DNA from: Lentiprolixibacter aurantiacus
GTDB taxonomy: Bacteria > Bacteroidota > Bacteroidia > Flavobacteriales > Flavobacteriaceae
Assembly (NCBI RefSeq): GCF_026241225.1
Contig: NZ_JAPFQP010000001.1
Coordinates: forward strand, 62,001 to 126,000
Direction of reading: 5' to 3'
DNA length: 64,000 bases
In this document: positions 21,701-29,291 of the stretch, one piece after another
Position numbering within the stretch: the stretch's first letter is position 1
Layout of the letters: each line of letters opens with the position of its first letter
Translations under genes and position numbers: made by a program
Notes under the pieces: model-generated
Databases searched by the model: none
The model's input: only the letters and a program-made list of their open reading frames with translations
What the model was told of the DNA's origin: nothing

Positions 21701-22013
21701 TAAAATCGATGTCCCGGCCCTTCTCGATTTCTACATTTATACTTCCGGTGTTTTCCCTTGAGGTAGAAGTTACGCGTTCAACTCCCTCCAGGCCTTTCAG
21801 GTTGTCCTCTATCTTGAGCACTATACCCTCTTCAACTTCCTGGGGGGAAGCACCTGGATAGGCTATGCTAATGCTTATATTCTTGGAATCCGTCAGGGGG
21901 AAAAAGGATGACTTCAAAGAGGTAGCCCCTACAATCCCGAAAATAAAAAACGCGATGATAATGACGTTTACCGCCACATGGTATTTAATAAAATACGCGA
22001 TAAGGTTCCTCAT
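18720..22013 (-). CDS. RND efflux pump, inner-membrane permease (AcrB/HAE1-like)
   Basis: A 1097-residue proton-driven exporter with 12 predicted helices and two large periplasmic loops. The helix-4 motif GILVDDGIVIAENI supplies the proton-relay aspartates 397 and 398. The second half repeats the layout (GIMVNDGLVLIGKF). The C-terminal tail of about 60 charged residues after the last helix (STKWLATGDTITREEVERAI onward) is longer than in AcrB. Overlap of one base with the adaptor gene and one with the TolC gene shows a tight operon. Substrates cannot be read from sequence; the MarR regulator suggests a small toxic compound or drug. Confidence 0.93.
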   Translation of the reverse strand: MRNLIAYFIKYHVAVNVIIIAFFIFGIVGATSLKSSFFPLTDSKNISISIAYPGASPQEVEEGIVLKIEDNLKGLEGVERVTSTSRENTGSINVEIEKGRDIDFMLLQVKNAVDRVPSFPSGMEPLVVSKQEAVRQTISFAISGENIPLATLKQIGRQVENDIRAIDGISQISVSGYPQEEIEIAVNENSLLAYGLSFQEVSQAVANANILVTGGNIKTNAEEYLIRANNRSYYGDELSNLIIRADASGQTIRLKDVAIVRDRFSETPNASFFNGDLSVTTTITSTNTEDLISSAEKVKIYIDEFNQKYTNVRLNVVSDLSTTLTQRTKLLTENAIMGMALVLIFLSLFLNTRLAFWVAFGLPVAFLGMFIFAGFFDVTINVLSLFGMIIVIGILVDDGIVIAENIYQHYEKGKSPIQAAIDGTMEVIPPIVSAIITTVLAFSIFLFLDGRIGEFFGEVSVIVILTLVVSLIEALIILPAHLAHSKALQRSRKESKTTVGKVFAKLRNINKLGDRFMSWNRDKIYTPALYFAMRYKMLTFSFFVFALIVTFGSIGGGIIRTSFFPRIASDRVQVELLMPNGTNERITDSIITLIEEKAEIVNQELTEQYLQGTGKVLYENVIKRLGPGSASATLTINLLPGEERPDAIRSDVVTSRLRELVGPVIGAESLIYGSGGNFGGDPVSVSLLGYNIEELKGAKEELKKAMLNNPALKDVSDNDPAGIKEIRLELKENAYLLGLNLRTVMNQVRAGFFGTQAQRFQRGQDEIRVWVRYDRENRSSITDLDEMRIVTPDGSRVPLKEIATYTIERGDVAINHLDGQREIQLSADLEDPKQTSATDVMAEIRTQIMPEITSRYPTVTPSYEGQNREAGKLLGSLRFVGLTVLFLIYVTIAFTFRSFSQPLMLILLVPFSLTAVAWGHWIHDFPINILSMLGIIALIGIMVNDGLVLIGKFNGNLRQGMAFDEAIVEAGRSRFRAIFLTSITTIAGLAPLMLEQSRQAQFLIPMAISIAYGIGFATVLTLIMLPIFLSFSNRVKQSTKWLATGDTITREEVERAIKEQKEEVYLQGQLSDRYLQEHSAPETTTRRSKPKELEGQR

Positions 22014-23143
22014 TACTTTATGTTTTCAGCGGTTTGACCCCTGTATACTTTGACAAGCATGCCAGCATAAGCGCCAACTACGGGCTGGGTGATAATGGTA
22101 GTTCCATCAGGTACCTCCTTGAGGACTACTTTTCGGTCCGAAAAGTATACCGGCTTTACGTCTATCAGGTCCAGGATGCTATCGCGAACTACAAAAATCT
22201 GGTTGTTTTCCAGCAGCAGTTTCCGGTCTATCTCTATCGCATCATTTTCGTCCTTGGCGTTAAGGTTGGCTTCGAGGTACATACCTTCTCTCAGGTCGGA
22301 GTGGCTCACCTCTATATACGCCTTGATGGTCTGGGTAGCCTGGTCTATTCGACCGTTGATCCGTGTAACTTTGCCCTGGTAGGTTTTGGTCCGTTCCAGG
22401 TTAACAAGTTCAACAACCTCCCCTACTTTGAGCAGGTCGCTGTAGGTTTTGCTTACAGCCACTTCAAGCTCGTAAACATCTGTCCTGATAAATTCTCCCA
22501 GTTTCTGGCCTGCCCTTACCAGGGTACCTTCGGTAACCAGGGCTTCTGTAAGCACCCCTGAGAATGGAGCTGAAATGGTATATTTTGACAAGCGCTGCTC
22601 CAGATTTTTTACGTTGTAATAACTGGTCAGGATTCCCCTACCGGTAATAAAGAACTTCTCCTTTTCCGAAGTCATTACAGGCAATTCGGGCGTAACCCTA
22701 TCGAGATCAAATTCACTCAGGTAGGCCTGCCATTTGGGATATAATTCAGGATAATCCAGACGCAGGTCCGGCATAACAGAAGTAATCAGGTTGAGCAGGT
22801 TACTCTTAGCCGACTGAACGCTGGCATAGTATTCGGCCGCGTCAATACGGATAATCGTTTCCCCTTTGCGGTATTCCTGTCCCGGGCGAAACAGTTTATT
22901 GCGCCCACGAAATACCCCCTGCACCTCCGAGAACAGTTCTACCCTGGTCTTGGCAGTTAGGTTGCCATTGGCAGGTACTATAATAGGTACCGTCCCGTTA
23001 GAAACCACATCAGTAAAAACGGTCTTGACCACTTTCTGTACCTGAGGCCTGTACTGTTTTTTGCTATTTACAATTTGTCTTGCTACAAAAACCGAGGCTA
23101 CTATGATAACAAAGCCCAGTACGGATAAAATTATCTTTCTCAT
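22013..23143 (-). CDS. RND efflux periplasmic adaptor (HlyD/MFP family)
   Basis: A 376-residue protein with one N-terminal membrane anchor (about residues 4-23), then lipoyl/barrel-sandwich, hairpin and beta-barrel domains. TKTRVELFSEVQGVFRGRNKLFRPGQEYRKGE is the first lipoyl half, and SAPFSGVLTEALVTEGTLVRAGQKLGEFI the second. It bridges the pump and the TolC-like channel. It starts 12 bases after marR ends. Confidence 0.92.
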   Translation of the reverse strand: MRKIILSVLGFVIIVASVFVARQIVNSKKQYRPQVQKVVKTVFTDVVSNGTVPIIVPANGNLTAKTRVELFSEVQGVFRGRNKLFRPGQEYRKGETIIRIDAAEYYASVQSAKSNLLNLITSVMPDLRLDYPELYPKWQAYLSEFDLDRVTPELPVMTSEKEKFFITGRGILTSYYNVKNLEQRLSKYTISAPFSGVLTEALVTEGTLVRAGQKLGEFIRTDVYELEVAVSKTYSDLLKVGEVVELVNLERTKTYQGKVTRINGRIDQATQTIKAYIEVSHSDLREGMYLEANLNAKDENDAIEIDRKLLLENNQIFVVRDSILDLIDVKPVYFSDRKVVLKEVPDGTTIITQPVVGAYAGMLVKVYRGQTAENIK

Positions 23144-23155
23144 ATTTTTTGTCCA

Positions 23156-23617
23156 TTAATCAGGCAGTCCGCCTGAAAAGTTTTGTTGTACTTTCTTTAA
23201 AATCCGAATCATCTGTTGGATTTCCGATTCGTCTATATTCTTTTCAATGGTTTGAATGATCTTGTTGATAACCACTTTACATTCCTGGAAAATATCCTGT
23301 CCCATTGGGGTCAGAAAAACCTCATTTATTCGTTTGTCATCTGCATTCTGTTGTCTGTACAGATATCCTTTTTTCTCCATCTTGGCCAGTAAACGAGCCA
23401 GTGAAGATTTATCGCGGTAGGTGAGAAAGGCAAGTTCATTCTGGTTAAGCCCATTCTGATCATTGACTTTCTTCAATACCACCATTTGCTCCTTGGTAAG
23501 ATCCAGCCCGTGCTTTTCCAGGGCCTCCTGGATATAATAATCGACCATCTTGGAGGTTCTCCCTATCCAGGGACCCAGGGACCTTTCAAAATCGATATAT
23601 ACATCCGTCTTTTCCAT
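23156..23617 (-). CDS. MarR-family transcriptional regulator of the efflux operon
   Basis: A 153-residue winged-helix repressor. LTKEQMVVLKKVNDQNGLNQNELAFLTYRDKSSLARLLAKMEKKG is the helix-turn-helix, and RQQNADDKRINEVFLTPMG is the wing with the typical DxR. MarR proteins are dimers released from DNA by small ligands. It is the first gene of the operon and lies 24 bases from a perfect 22-bp palindrome, so it probably represses its own operon. I start at ATG 23617; a TTG at 23635 is less likely. Confidence 0.9.
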   Translation of the reverse strand: MEKTDVYIDFERSLGPWIGRTSKMVDYYIQEALEKHGLDLTKEQMVVLKKVNDQNGLNQNELAFLTYRDKSSLARLLAKMEKKGYLYRQQNADDKRINEVFLTPMGQDIFQECKVVINKIIQTIEKNIDESEIQQMIRILKKVQQNFSGGLPD

Positions 23618-23641
23618 ACCTGCAAAACTAAACAAATCCCA

Positions 23642-23663
23642 TATAGTTGCACGTGCAACTATA
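23642..23663. promoter_or_regulatory. 22-bp perfect palindrome, probable MarR operator
   Basis: The sequence is its own reverse complement over 22 bases; its core is TAGTTGCACGTGCAACTA. MarR dimers bind such inverted repeats. On the - strand it contains TATAGTTG, one mismatch from the -7 box, so a bound repressor would block the polymerase. It lies between marR and the LRR terminator. Confidence 0.8.
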
Positions 23664-23713
23664 GTTAAATTATTCTTAAATTTTGTTTAACATATAAGAT
23701 GTATTATTTAAAC

Positions 23714-23746
23714 AAAAAAGAAGAATGCCTTAAACATTCTTCTTTT
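23714..23746 (-). terminator. Terminator of the LRR gene
   Basis: A perfect 12-bp stem (23716-23727 with 23735-23746, containing AAGAAGAATG / CATTCTTCTT) and a 7-base loop. On the - strand it ends in a run of six T's. It separates the LRR gene from the efflux operon on the same strand. Confidence 0.75.
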
Positions 23747-23774
23747 CACCAATTTAACTAAACTATAAAGTCAA

Positions 23775-24668
23775 CTACTCATTATTATTATCATTTTCCT
23801 CATTATCCTCGAATTTGGTCTCCGCCATCCGGGTCCTTGAAAAATTGAGGTCCTTAAACTTCAACTTAGCATCGTCCTTGTCGTAGTCAAATACAAGGAA
23901 TTGTTTGCTATCCATCATTTCAAGGCTTTTATAGGAATCGAATTTGTTGTGTTGTATCTGCAGTACCTTAAGGCTTGCCAATTGCCCGAACTCTTCCGGG
24001 ATTGGGCCTCCCAACTGATTGTTGGCAAGCACCAGTTCCCTGAGCATAGTAAGTTTGCCCATTTCCCCGGGGATATTTCCCTCCAGGCCATTTTCAAATA
24101 GTCCAAGTGTCTCAAGGCGAGCCAGGTTCCCGATTGATTCCGGGATTTTACCTCTGAGGTTATTGCTGGAAAGGTTTAGTACCCTTAGGTTTTTCAAGTT
24201 ACCCAGGCTTTCCGGGATATTGCCTGAGAAGAAATTGTTAAAGGCAGTAAGTTCCTGAAGCGACTCCATATTGCCCAGCTCTCCGGGAACATCTCCCTTG
24301 AACCGGTTCATCTCAATTTTTAATACCTCAAGTTTATTTAACTGAGATATCTCCCCGGGTAGAACCCCGGTAAGCTTGTTAAAGGCAAGATTGAGCTTTC
24401 TGAGGTAATTTAAATCGCCTATTGATCCGGGCACCACACCGGCGAGGTTGTTTCGGAACAGATTTATCTCCACTACATGGCCGTCCTCAACCGTTACTCC
24501 ATACCATTTGGCAACAGAAGTTTCCGTATCCCAGGGATTTAACCAGTCCTGTCCGTTCGTATTCTCAAAAAGATCTAACAGCGCCAAACGTTCCTTTTCG
24601 GAAACTTGAGAGCAAACCAATTGTGCGGAAAGAATCAGGAGGAAAATAAGTACCCGGGATTTTTTCAT
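23775..24668 (-). CDS. Secreted leucine-rich repeat protein of plant-like type
   Basis: A 297-residue protein with signal (about 1-20, LVCSQ) and an N-cap region (NGQDWLNPWDTETSVAKWYGVTV, resembling the LRRNT of plant receptors). About eight repeats follow with the consensus LxxLxxLxLxxNxLxGxIPxxLGxL (for example NLRVLNLSSNNLRGKIPESIG), the plant-specific LRR class. It ends in a short acidic tail rich in Glu and Asn. It is probably a surface or periplasmic binding protein; the partner is unknown. There is no type IX CTD. Confidence 0.85.
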   Translation of the reverse strand: MKKSRVLIFLLILSAQLVCSQVSEKERLALLDLFENTNGQDWLNPWDTETSVAKWYGVTVEDGHVVEINLFRNNLAGVVPGSIGDLNYLRKLNLAFNKLTGVLPGEISQLNKLEVLKIEMNRFKGDVPGELGNMESLQELTAFNNFFSGNIPESLGNLKNLRVLNLSSNNLRGKIPESIGNLARLETLGLFENGLEGNIPGEMGKLTMLRELVLANNQLGGPIPEEFGQLASLKVLQIQHNKFDSYKSLEMMDSKQFLVFDYDKDDAKLKFKDLNFSRTRMAETKFEDNEENDNNNE

Positions 24669-24846
24669 GTTCTGCTTATTTGGAATATTCTGGTAATAAT
24701 CTGATATTTAATAAAGAATTGTCTTACAAATTTAACGTAGGATTCAGATAAAATGCCAATTTTATCGACGAACGGTACGTTTTTGTTGCGAAACCCTTTT
24801 TATCTGTTGTGAAAATTTTTCGATCCCGTGAAAATAAGTGGAAATA

Positions 24847-26757
24847 CTAGAGGTCTTCGAGGCTTAGAGTGAGCTCTTCCCACTGTTTCATAAGGGTCTC
24901 CAGGGTTTTTTTCCTTTCCTGATACCGGTCAAAAAACCCCTCTTCGGAAATGGTTGCATCGTAATTCATCAAAAGCTGATGATCGATTTCTGCAAGCTCC
25001 TTTTCAAGCGCTGCAATCTTTTTTTCTACACTACTGAGACGATTTTTCAGAGACTTGACCTTTTTCTGGTCTTCATAAGAAGTTGATTTTTCATCGGATT
25101 TTTCCCTGAAAACGGGAATTTGATCCTTCTTTTCCAATTGCCGGAAATTATCCAGCTGTCTCTGATCAAGGTAAAACTGGATATCCCCCAGGTACTCCTT
25201 GATACCCCCTCCTCGAAATTCGTATACCTTGTTGGTCAGGCCCTGCAGAAAATCCCGATCGTGGGAAACCAGCACCAGGGTCCCTTCAAATTGTTGCAGG
25301 GCTTCTTTAAGGATCTGCTTGGACTTCATATCCAGGTGGTTGGTAGGTTCGTCCATTACAAGCACATTGAAGGGTTGTAGCAAAAGCTTGGCCAGAGCCA
25401 GACGGTTGCGTTCCCCACCGGAAAGGACCCTCACATACTTTTCTACCTCATCGCCGCTGAACAGGAATGAACCCAGAATATCCCGTACACGTGGCCTGGT
25501 TTCCTCATTAGCCGCATCTATCATGGTATCCAGTACCGTCTTGTTCCCGTCCAGGTAATCTGCCTGGTTCTGGGCAAAATATCCCAGTTGTACATTGTGA
25601 CCTAACTTAACCTTACCCCCATGGTCTATTTCCCCAACCAGTATCCTGGCCAGGGTAGTCTTTCCCTGACCATTCTGCCCAACAAATGCGGTTTTGCTGC
25701 CACGCTCTAGAAGAAGGTCAACCCCCTTTAATACCTGTTTATCACCATAGTTTTTAGAGACCTGCTCCATTTCCACGACCACTTTGCCCGGGACTACAGA
25801 AAGGGGGAAGCGGATATTCATGGCAACCAGGTCTTCCTCATCCACCTCAATGCGTTCCATCTTCTCCAGTTTTTTGATCATGGACTGTGCCATGGAGGCT
25901 TTGGAGGATTTGGCCCTGAAGCGCTCAATTAAACGTTCGGCCTGCTGGATCTCACGGTCCTGGTTCTTTTTCGCATTGCGCTGCTGCTGACGTATTTCCT
26001 CCCGTAGCTCCAGGTAACCACTGTAGGGTTTGTTGTAATCATAGATTCGACCCAGGGAAATCTCCAGGGTTCTGTTGGTAATATTGTCAAGGAACATGCG
26101 ATCGTGAGAAACCAGCACAACTGCTCCACTAAAATCCTTCAGGAACTGTTCCAGCCAGATAATGGATTCTATATCCAGGTGGTTAGTTGGCTCGTCCAAC
26201 AGCAAAATATCGTTCTTTTGTAATAGCAGTTTGGCCAGTTCTATACGCATCCGCCAGCCCCCTGAGAAAATATCTGTCGGTTTATAGAAGTCCTCCTGCC
26301 GAAACCCAAGACCCTGCAATACCTTTTCGGTTTCACCCTTATATGTGTATCCTCCCAGAATCTCATAGCGATGGGTAATCTCATTGAGGTCTACCATAAG
26401 CTGGTGGTATCCTTCGCTCTGGTAATCCGTTCGCTCTGCAAGTTCGGTGTTTACCCTCGCCAGCTCTTTTTCCAGGCCCATCAATTCCGTAAAAGCCTCG
26501 TAAGCTTCTTCCAGGACAGTTCGCCCATGGAAAAAGTCAATATCCTGTTTGAGAAATCCAAGTTTCAACCCTTTTTCGAGTGCAAGCTCCCCTCCATCAG
26601 GCCGTAGTTCACCAGCCAGGATATTCAGCAATGTGGATTTGCCTGCCCCATTTTTACCCACAAGACCTACGCGGTCACCTGGATTCAGGCGAAAGGACAT
26701 CCCATCAAATAATGGTACACCGCCAAAGGAAATGGAAAGGTTATGGACGCTTAACAT
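24847..26757 (-). CDS. ABC-F family ATP-binding cassette protein (Uup/YheS-like)
   Basis: A 636-residue soluble protein with two ABC domains and no membrane segment. Domain 1 has GKNGAGKST (about residue 35), FSGGWRMR and LLLDEPTNHLD; domain 2 has GQNGQGKTT, LSGGERNR and LVMDEPTNHLD. A charged linker (about 240-300) and a C-terminal coiled coil (about 560-636) resemble Uup. Members act on the ribosome as translation factors, and some give antibiotic protection. It is divergent from DUF983 with only 29 bases between, so its promoter must lie partly inside that gene. Confidence 0.9.
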   Translation of the reverse strand: MLSVHNLSISFGGVPLFDGMSFRLNPGDRVGLVGKNGAGKSTLLNILAGELRPDGGELALEKGLKLGFLKQDIDFFHGRTVLEEAYEAFTELMGLEKELARVNTELAERTDYQSEGYHQLMVDLNEITHRYEILGGYTYKGETEKVLQGLGFRQEDFYKPTDIFSGGWRMRIELAKLLLQKNDILLLDEPTNHLDIESIIWLEQFLKDFSGAVVLVSHDRMFLDNITNRTLEISLGRIYDYNKPYSGYLELREEIRQQQRNAKKNQDREIQQAERLIERFRAKSSKASMAQSMIKKLEKMERIEVDEEDLVAMNIRFPLSVVPGKVVVEMEQVSKNYGDKQVLKGVDLLLERGSKTAFVGQNGQGKTTLARILVGEIDHGGKVKLGHNVQLGYFAQNQADYLDGNKTVLDTMIDAANEETRPRVRDILGSFLFSGDEVEKYVRVLSGGERNRLALAKLLLQPFNVLVMDEPTNHLDMKSKQILKEALQQFEGTLVLVSHDRDFLQGLTNKVYEFRGGGIKEYLGDIQFYLDQRQLDNFRQLEKKDQIPVFREKSDEKSTSYEDQKKVKSLKNRLSSVEKKIAALEKELAEIDHQLLMNYDATISEEGFFDRYQERKKTLETLMKQWEELTLSLEDL

Positions 26758-26786
26758 AAATTGTTACCGAGGTTACAGGAATAAAA

Positions 26787-27206
26787 ATGGCAAAAGCCTA
26801 CTTTTATCAAAAATCTCTGCAAATGTTAAAAAAAGGCAGCAAACTCTATAGCATTTTAACAGGAAGGTGTCCCAGGTGCCACCAGGAAAGCATGTATAGG
26901 GAAACCAACCCGTATCGGTTAGGAAGTTTGTTTAAGATGCATGAACGCTGCTCGCATTGTGGCACCAAGTACAAAATGGAACCTTCATTTTTCTACGGGG
27001 CCATGTACGTTAGCTATGCGGTTGGGATTGCCTTTGCGGTGGCAGCCTTTGTGATCTCCTTTCTTTTCATAGGAACATCGCTGGTTAACACCTTTATCGC
27101 CATTGTAGCCACCCTGGTGGTCTTTATGCCGGTTATAATCCGCCTGTCCAGGAATATCTGGATTAATTTCTTTATCAAGTACAATCCTTCTGCGGAGAAA
27201 GCCTAG
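26787..27206 (+). CDS. DUF983 family membrane protein
   Basis: A 139-residue protein: a zinc-ribbon-like front (GRCPRCHQESMYRE and ERCSHCGTKY, two CxxC pairs) followed by two membrane helices (about residues 72-95 and 100-118). This is the DUF983 layout. The function is unknown. A second ATG at 26823 (MLKKGSKLYSILTGRCP) looks more like the start of other members; the longer form adds 12 residues. It converges with the FAD oxidoreductase gene and overlaps it by 4 bases. Confidence 0.8.
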   Translation: MAKAYFYQKSLQMLKKGSKLYSILTGRCPRCHQESMYRETNPYRLGSLFKMHERCSHCGTKYKMEPSFFYGAMYVSYAVGIAFAVAAFVISFLFIGTSLVNTFIAIVATLVVFMPVIIRLSRNIWINFFIKYNPSAEKA

Positions 27207-28258
27207 TTCGGATTATATCTACCGGAAAACCGACTGATATCCAATTCGGGAAGCAACGAAGCACCGTTTTCAATATGGGCCAATAATTGACTGGCAGCAT
27301 AGGGTGCAATAAGCACTCCCCTGGAACCAAATCCGTTGAGTATATACAGCTTGGAAAACACCGGATGCCTGCCTACGAGTGGCCTTCGGTCTGTAACTGT
27401 TGGCCTTATACCCGCCACATGGGATACGACCTCGTAATCGGCCTTTAAAAAGGTTCCGAGCTTGTCTAACAGTTCTCTGCGTGATTCCTCTGTTGGGGTA
27501 TTGGTCTTGTCTTTCCATTTGTATGTGGCCCCTATCCGGTACAGATCTTCACCAAGCGGAATAATAAATACAGAAGATTTGATGACGTTCTCTTCTTGTA
27601 AAGCCCCGGATCTTATTGTGAGCAGTTCTCCTTTGGTGCCATTGAGAGGTAAGTAGTTAAAATAGGGGTTTGCCTTAAGACCATACCCTGAGGCAAACAC
27701 TACTTTCCGGGCGGAAATCTCCTCATAGCGGACTCCCTTGTTGTCTACCTCCAGCTTCGAAAAATCAAAAGCAGATTCAATGAGAACGCCCTTTTGCCCC
27801 AGGTATTCCGAGTAGGTCTGCAGCAGGGTTTTGGTGTCTACCCTTCCCGTGTGCAGGACCTCCCCGTAACCGAAGGGAGCATCCAGCATGGGATTGTGAT
27901 TTTCCAAAATCCTGAGTGAAAGGAAGGGTCTCAATTGGGGACGGTCTGCGGCCTGGAACCAGTTATTCTGCTCCTCCACCGATGCGAATCGCCTCAACAC
28001 CCTCAACTTGTAGTCCAGCGGTCTTTTCAGTTTTTCCTCAAGGCGGGCATAAAAAGGCATGGCCATTTCCATTTGCTCCTTAGCCCTCCAGGCAGGGGTA
28101 AAGCGTTTCAGGATAACGGGGTTGTAAAGCCCCCCTGCCACCACTGATGCCTGTTGTGAATCGTCATTAACGCAAATAAAAGAGCGGTCGTTCTGTTCCA
28201 GCAATTCGCAGAAGGCCATTCCGGCTAACCCCAATCCAACAACCAGATAATCTACCAT
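27203..28258 (-). CDS. FAD-dependent oxidoreductase (DAO family)
   Basis: A 351-residue enzyme of the D-amino-acid oxidase fold. The Rossmann loop GLGLAGMA at residues 8-15 binds FAD, ARKVVFASGYG is the second nucleotide-binding segment, and GIRPTVTDRRPLVGRHP with LNGFGSRGVLIAPYAA is the C-terminal FAD and substrate region. The layout resembles glycine oxidase ThiO and the MnmC C-terminal domain, but no thiamin or tRNA genes adjoin. Substrate unknown. It is followed by the gldN terminator. Confidence 0.85.
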   Translation of the reverse strand: MVDYLVVGLGLAGMAFCELLEQNDRSFICVNDDSQQASVVAGGLYNPVILKRFTPAWRAKEQMEMAMPFYARLEEKLKRPLDYKLRVLRRFASVEEQNNWFQAADRPQLRPFLSLRILENHNPMLDAPFGYGEVLHTGRVDTKTLLQTYSEYLGQKGVLIESAFDFSKLEVDNKGVRYEEISARKVVFASGYGLKANPYFNYLPLNGTKGELLTIRSGALQEENVIKSSVFIIPLGEDLYRIGATYKWKDKTNTPTEESRRELLDKLGTFLKADYEVVSHVAGIRPTVTDRRPLVGRHPVFSKLYILNGFGSRGVLIAPYAASQLLAHIENGASLLPELDISRFSGRYNPN

Positions 28259-28305
28259 TTAACAAAGGTAGGGATTCAGCATGCTAATTTGAAGCGGCCT
28301 GGGGG

Positions 28306-28338
28306 TACAAAAAAAGCGCCGCTAAATTGCGGCGCTTT
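28306..28338 (-). terminator. Terminator of the gldKLMN operon
   Basis: Perfect 10-bp stem (28313-28322 AAAGCGCCGC with 28329-28338 GCGGCGCTTT), 6-base loop, then a run of seven T's on the - strand. It lies 30 bases past the gldN stop. Confidence 0.9.
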
Positions 28339-28368
28339 GTAATCTATATAGAATTGGAATCTTAAGAC

Positions 28369-29283
28369 CTAGTAGGCCCACATATCCTGTTCACGGTCCC
28401 GAATCTGCTCTTTGATACGATTGGATTCAAGCAATTGGAACAGGGCATTGTCTGCAATATACTCGGTAATCTCGCGATCGCCGTGTACATTGTCTTCCCG
28501 ATAGATCATCGCATTGAAACGCCTCGAGTTAAGAAGCATATCAAAGGATAGTGGCTGGGCGGAATTCCGCTGGTTAAAGACTTTCGCCTCATGAAGGATC
28601 TGACGGGCGCTTGGGTACCAAACCCAGAACAATTCCACTTTGTTGCTTTCCGGGTCAACAGACTCGTCGTCAATAAAGTTTACGTCGGGTGCTACCGGGG
28701 CTATCCCCAATAGACGGTACTTCAGCTCTCCCTGGCGTTTGTCAAAATACCAGATTCCTTTGATGCGGTATTCCTCGATTTCTGCAGCCGTGATATTCCT
28801 TTGGTTTACGAATTCCGGAGAAAGTTCCTCCCCGGCATTGATCTGCTCATAACCCAGGTCAGTAGTATCTACTTTGACCAGAGTAGCTTCCAGATCACTC
28901 AGCTTACGCTTTTCCGTAAAGTAAGAGTCGGCATAGATATCGGTTAACTTCCCGTTCTTGATGTTCTTCATCAGAACATCGTAGAGCGACCTCCTGTCGG
29001 AACCAATATTAATGGTATCCAGAGGATAGTACAGGGGAAAGTTCACCCTTTCGTCCAGATCAATGACTTCCCATACTGTTTTAGACCAGAGGATATCTCT
29101 GTCGTCCACATAACCGTAAGGCAGGGGTTTGTCATTGTCTGCCGCAACCTGGGCCATAGTTTTCTTTCCTATTTCCTCTGGCTTTTTAGCGTTGAGGATG
29201 TTGGCCTGAGCTGCCAGGGATACTGGCAGGCAGGAAACTACGGCAACGATGATTAGATTCTTCCAATTCATAGATCTATACAT
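28369..29283 (-). CDS. gldN: Type IX secretion/gliding protein GldN
   Basis: A 304-residue periplasmic protein with signal peptide (about 5-24, ending SLAAQ). Landmarks are PLPYGYVDDRDILWSKTVWEVIDLDERVN, YPLDT and, later, GIAPVAPDVN and LFWVWYPSARQILH, all typical of GldN/PorN. It binds GldK at the outer-membrane ring. The ATG at 29283 (8 bases after gldM) is chosen; ATG 29271 is possible, and a TTG at 29289 is unlikely. It is the last gene of the cluster. Confidence 0.93.
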   Translation of the reverse strand: MYRSMNWKNLIIVAVVSCLPVSLAAQANILNAKKPEEIGKKTMAQVAADNDKPLPYGYVDDRDILWSKTVWEVIDLDERVNFPLYYPLDTINIGSDRRSLYDVLMKNIKNGKLTDIYADSYFTEKRKLSDLEATLVKVDTTDLGYEQINAGEELSPEFVNQRNITAAEIEEYRIKGIWYFDKRQGELKYRLLGIAPVAPDVNFIDDESVDPESNKVELFWVWYPSARQILHEAKVFNQRNSAQPLSFDMLLNSRRFNAMIYREDNVHGDREITEYIADNALFQLLESNRIKEQIRDREQDMWAY

Positions 29284-29291
29284 TTTCAATT

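Noticed and set aside
22034-22561. 175-codon open frame on the + strand
   Set aside because: It lies opposite the adaptor gene and shows no family pattern.
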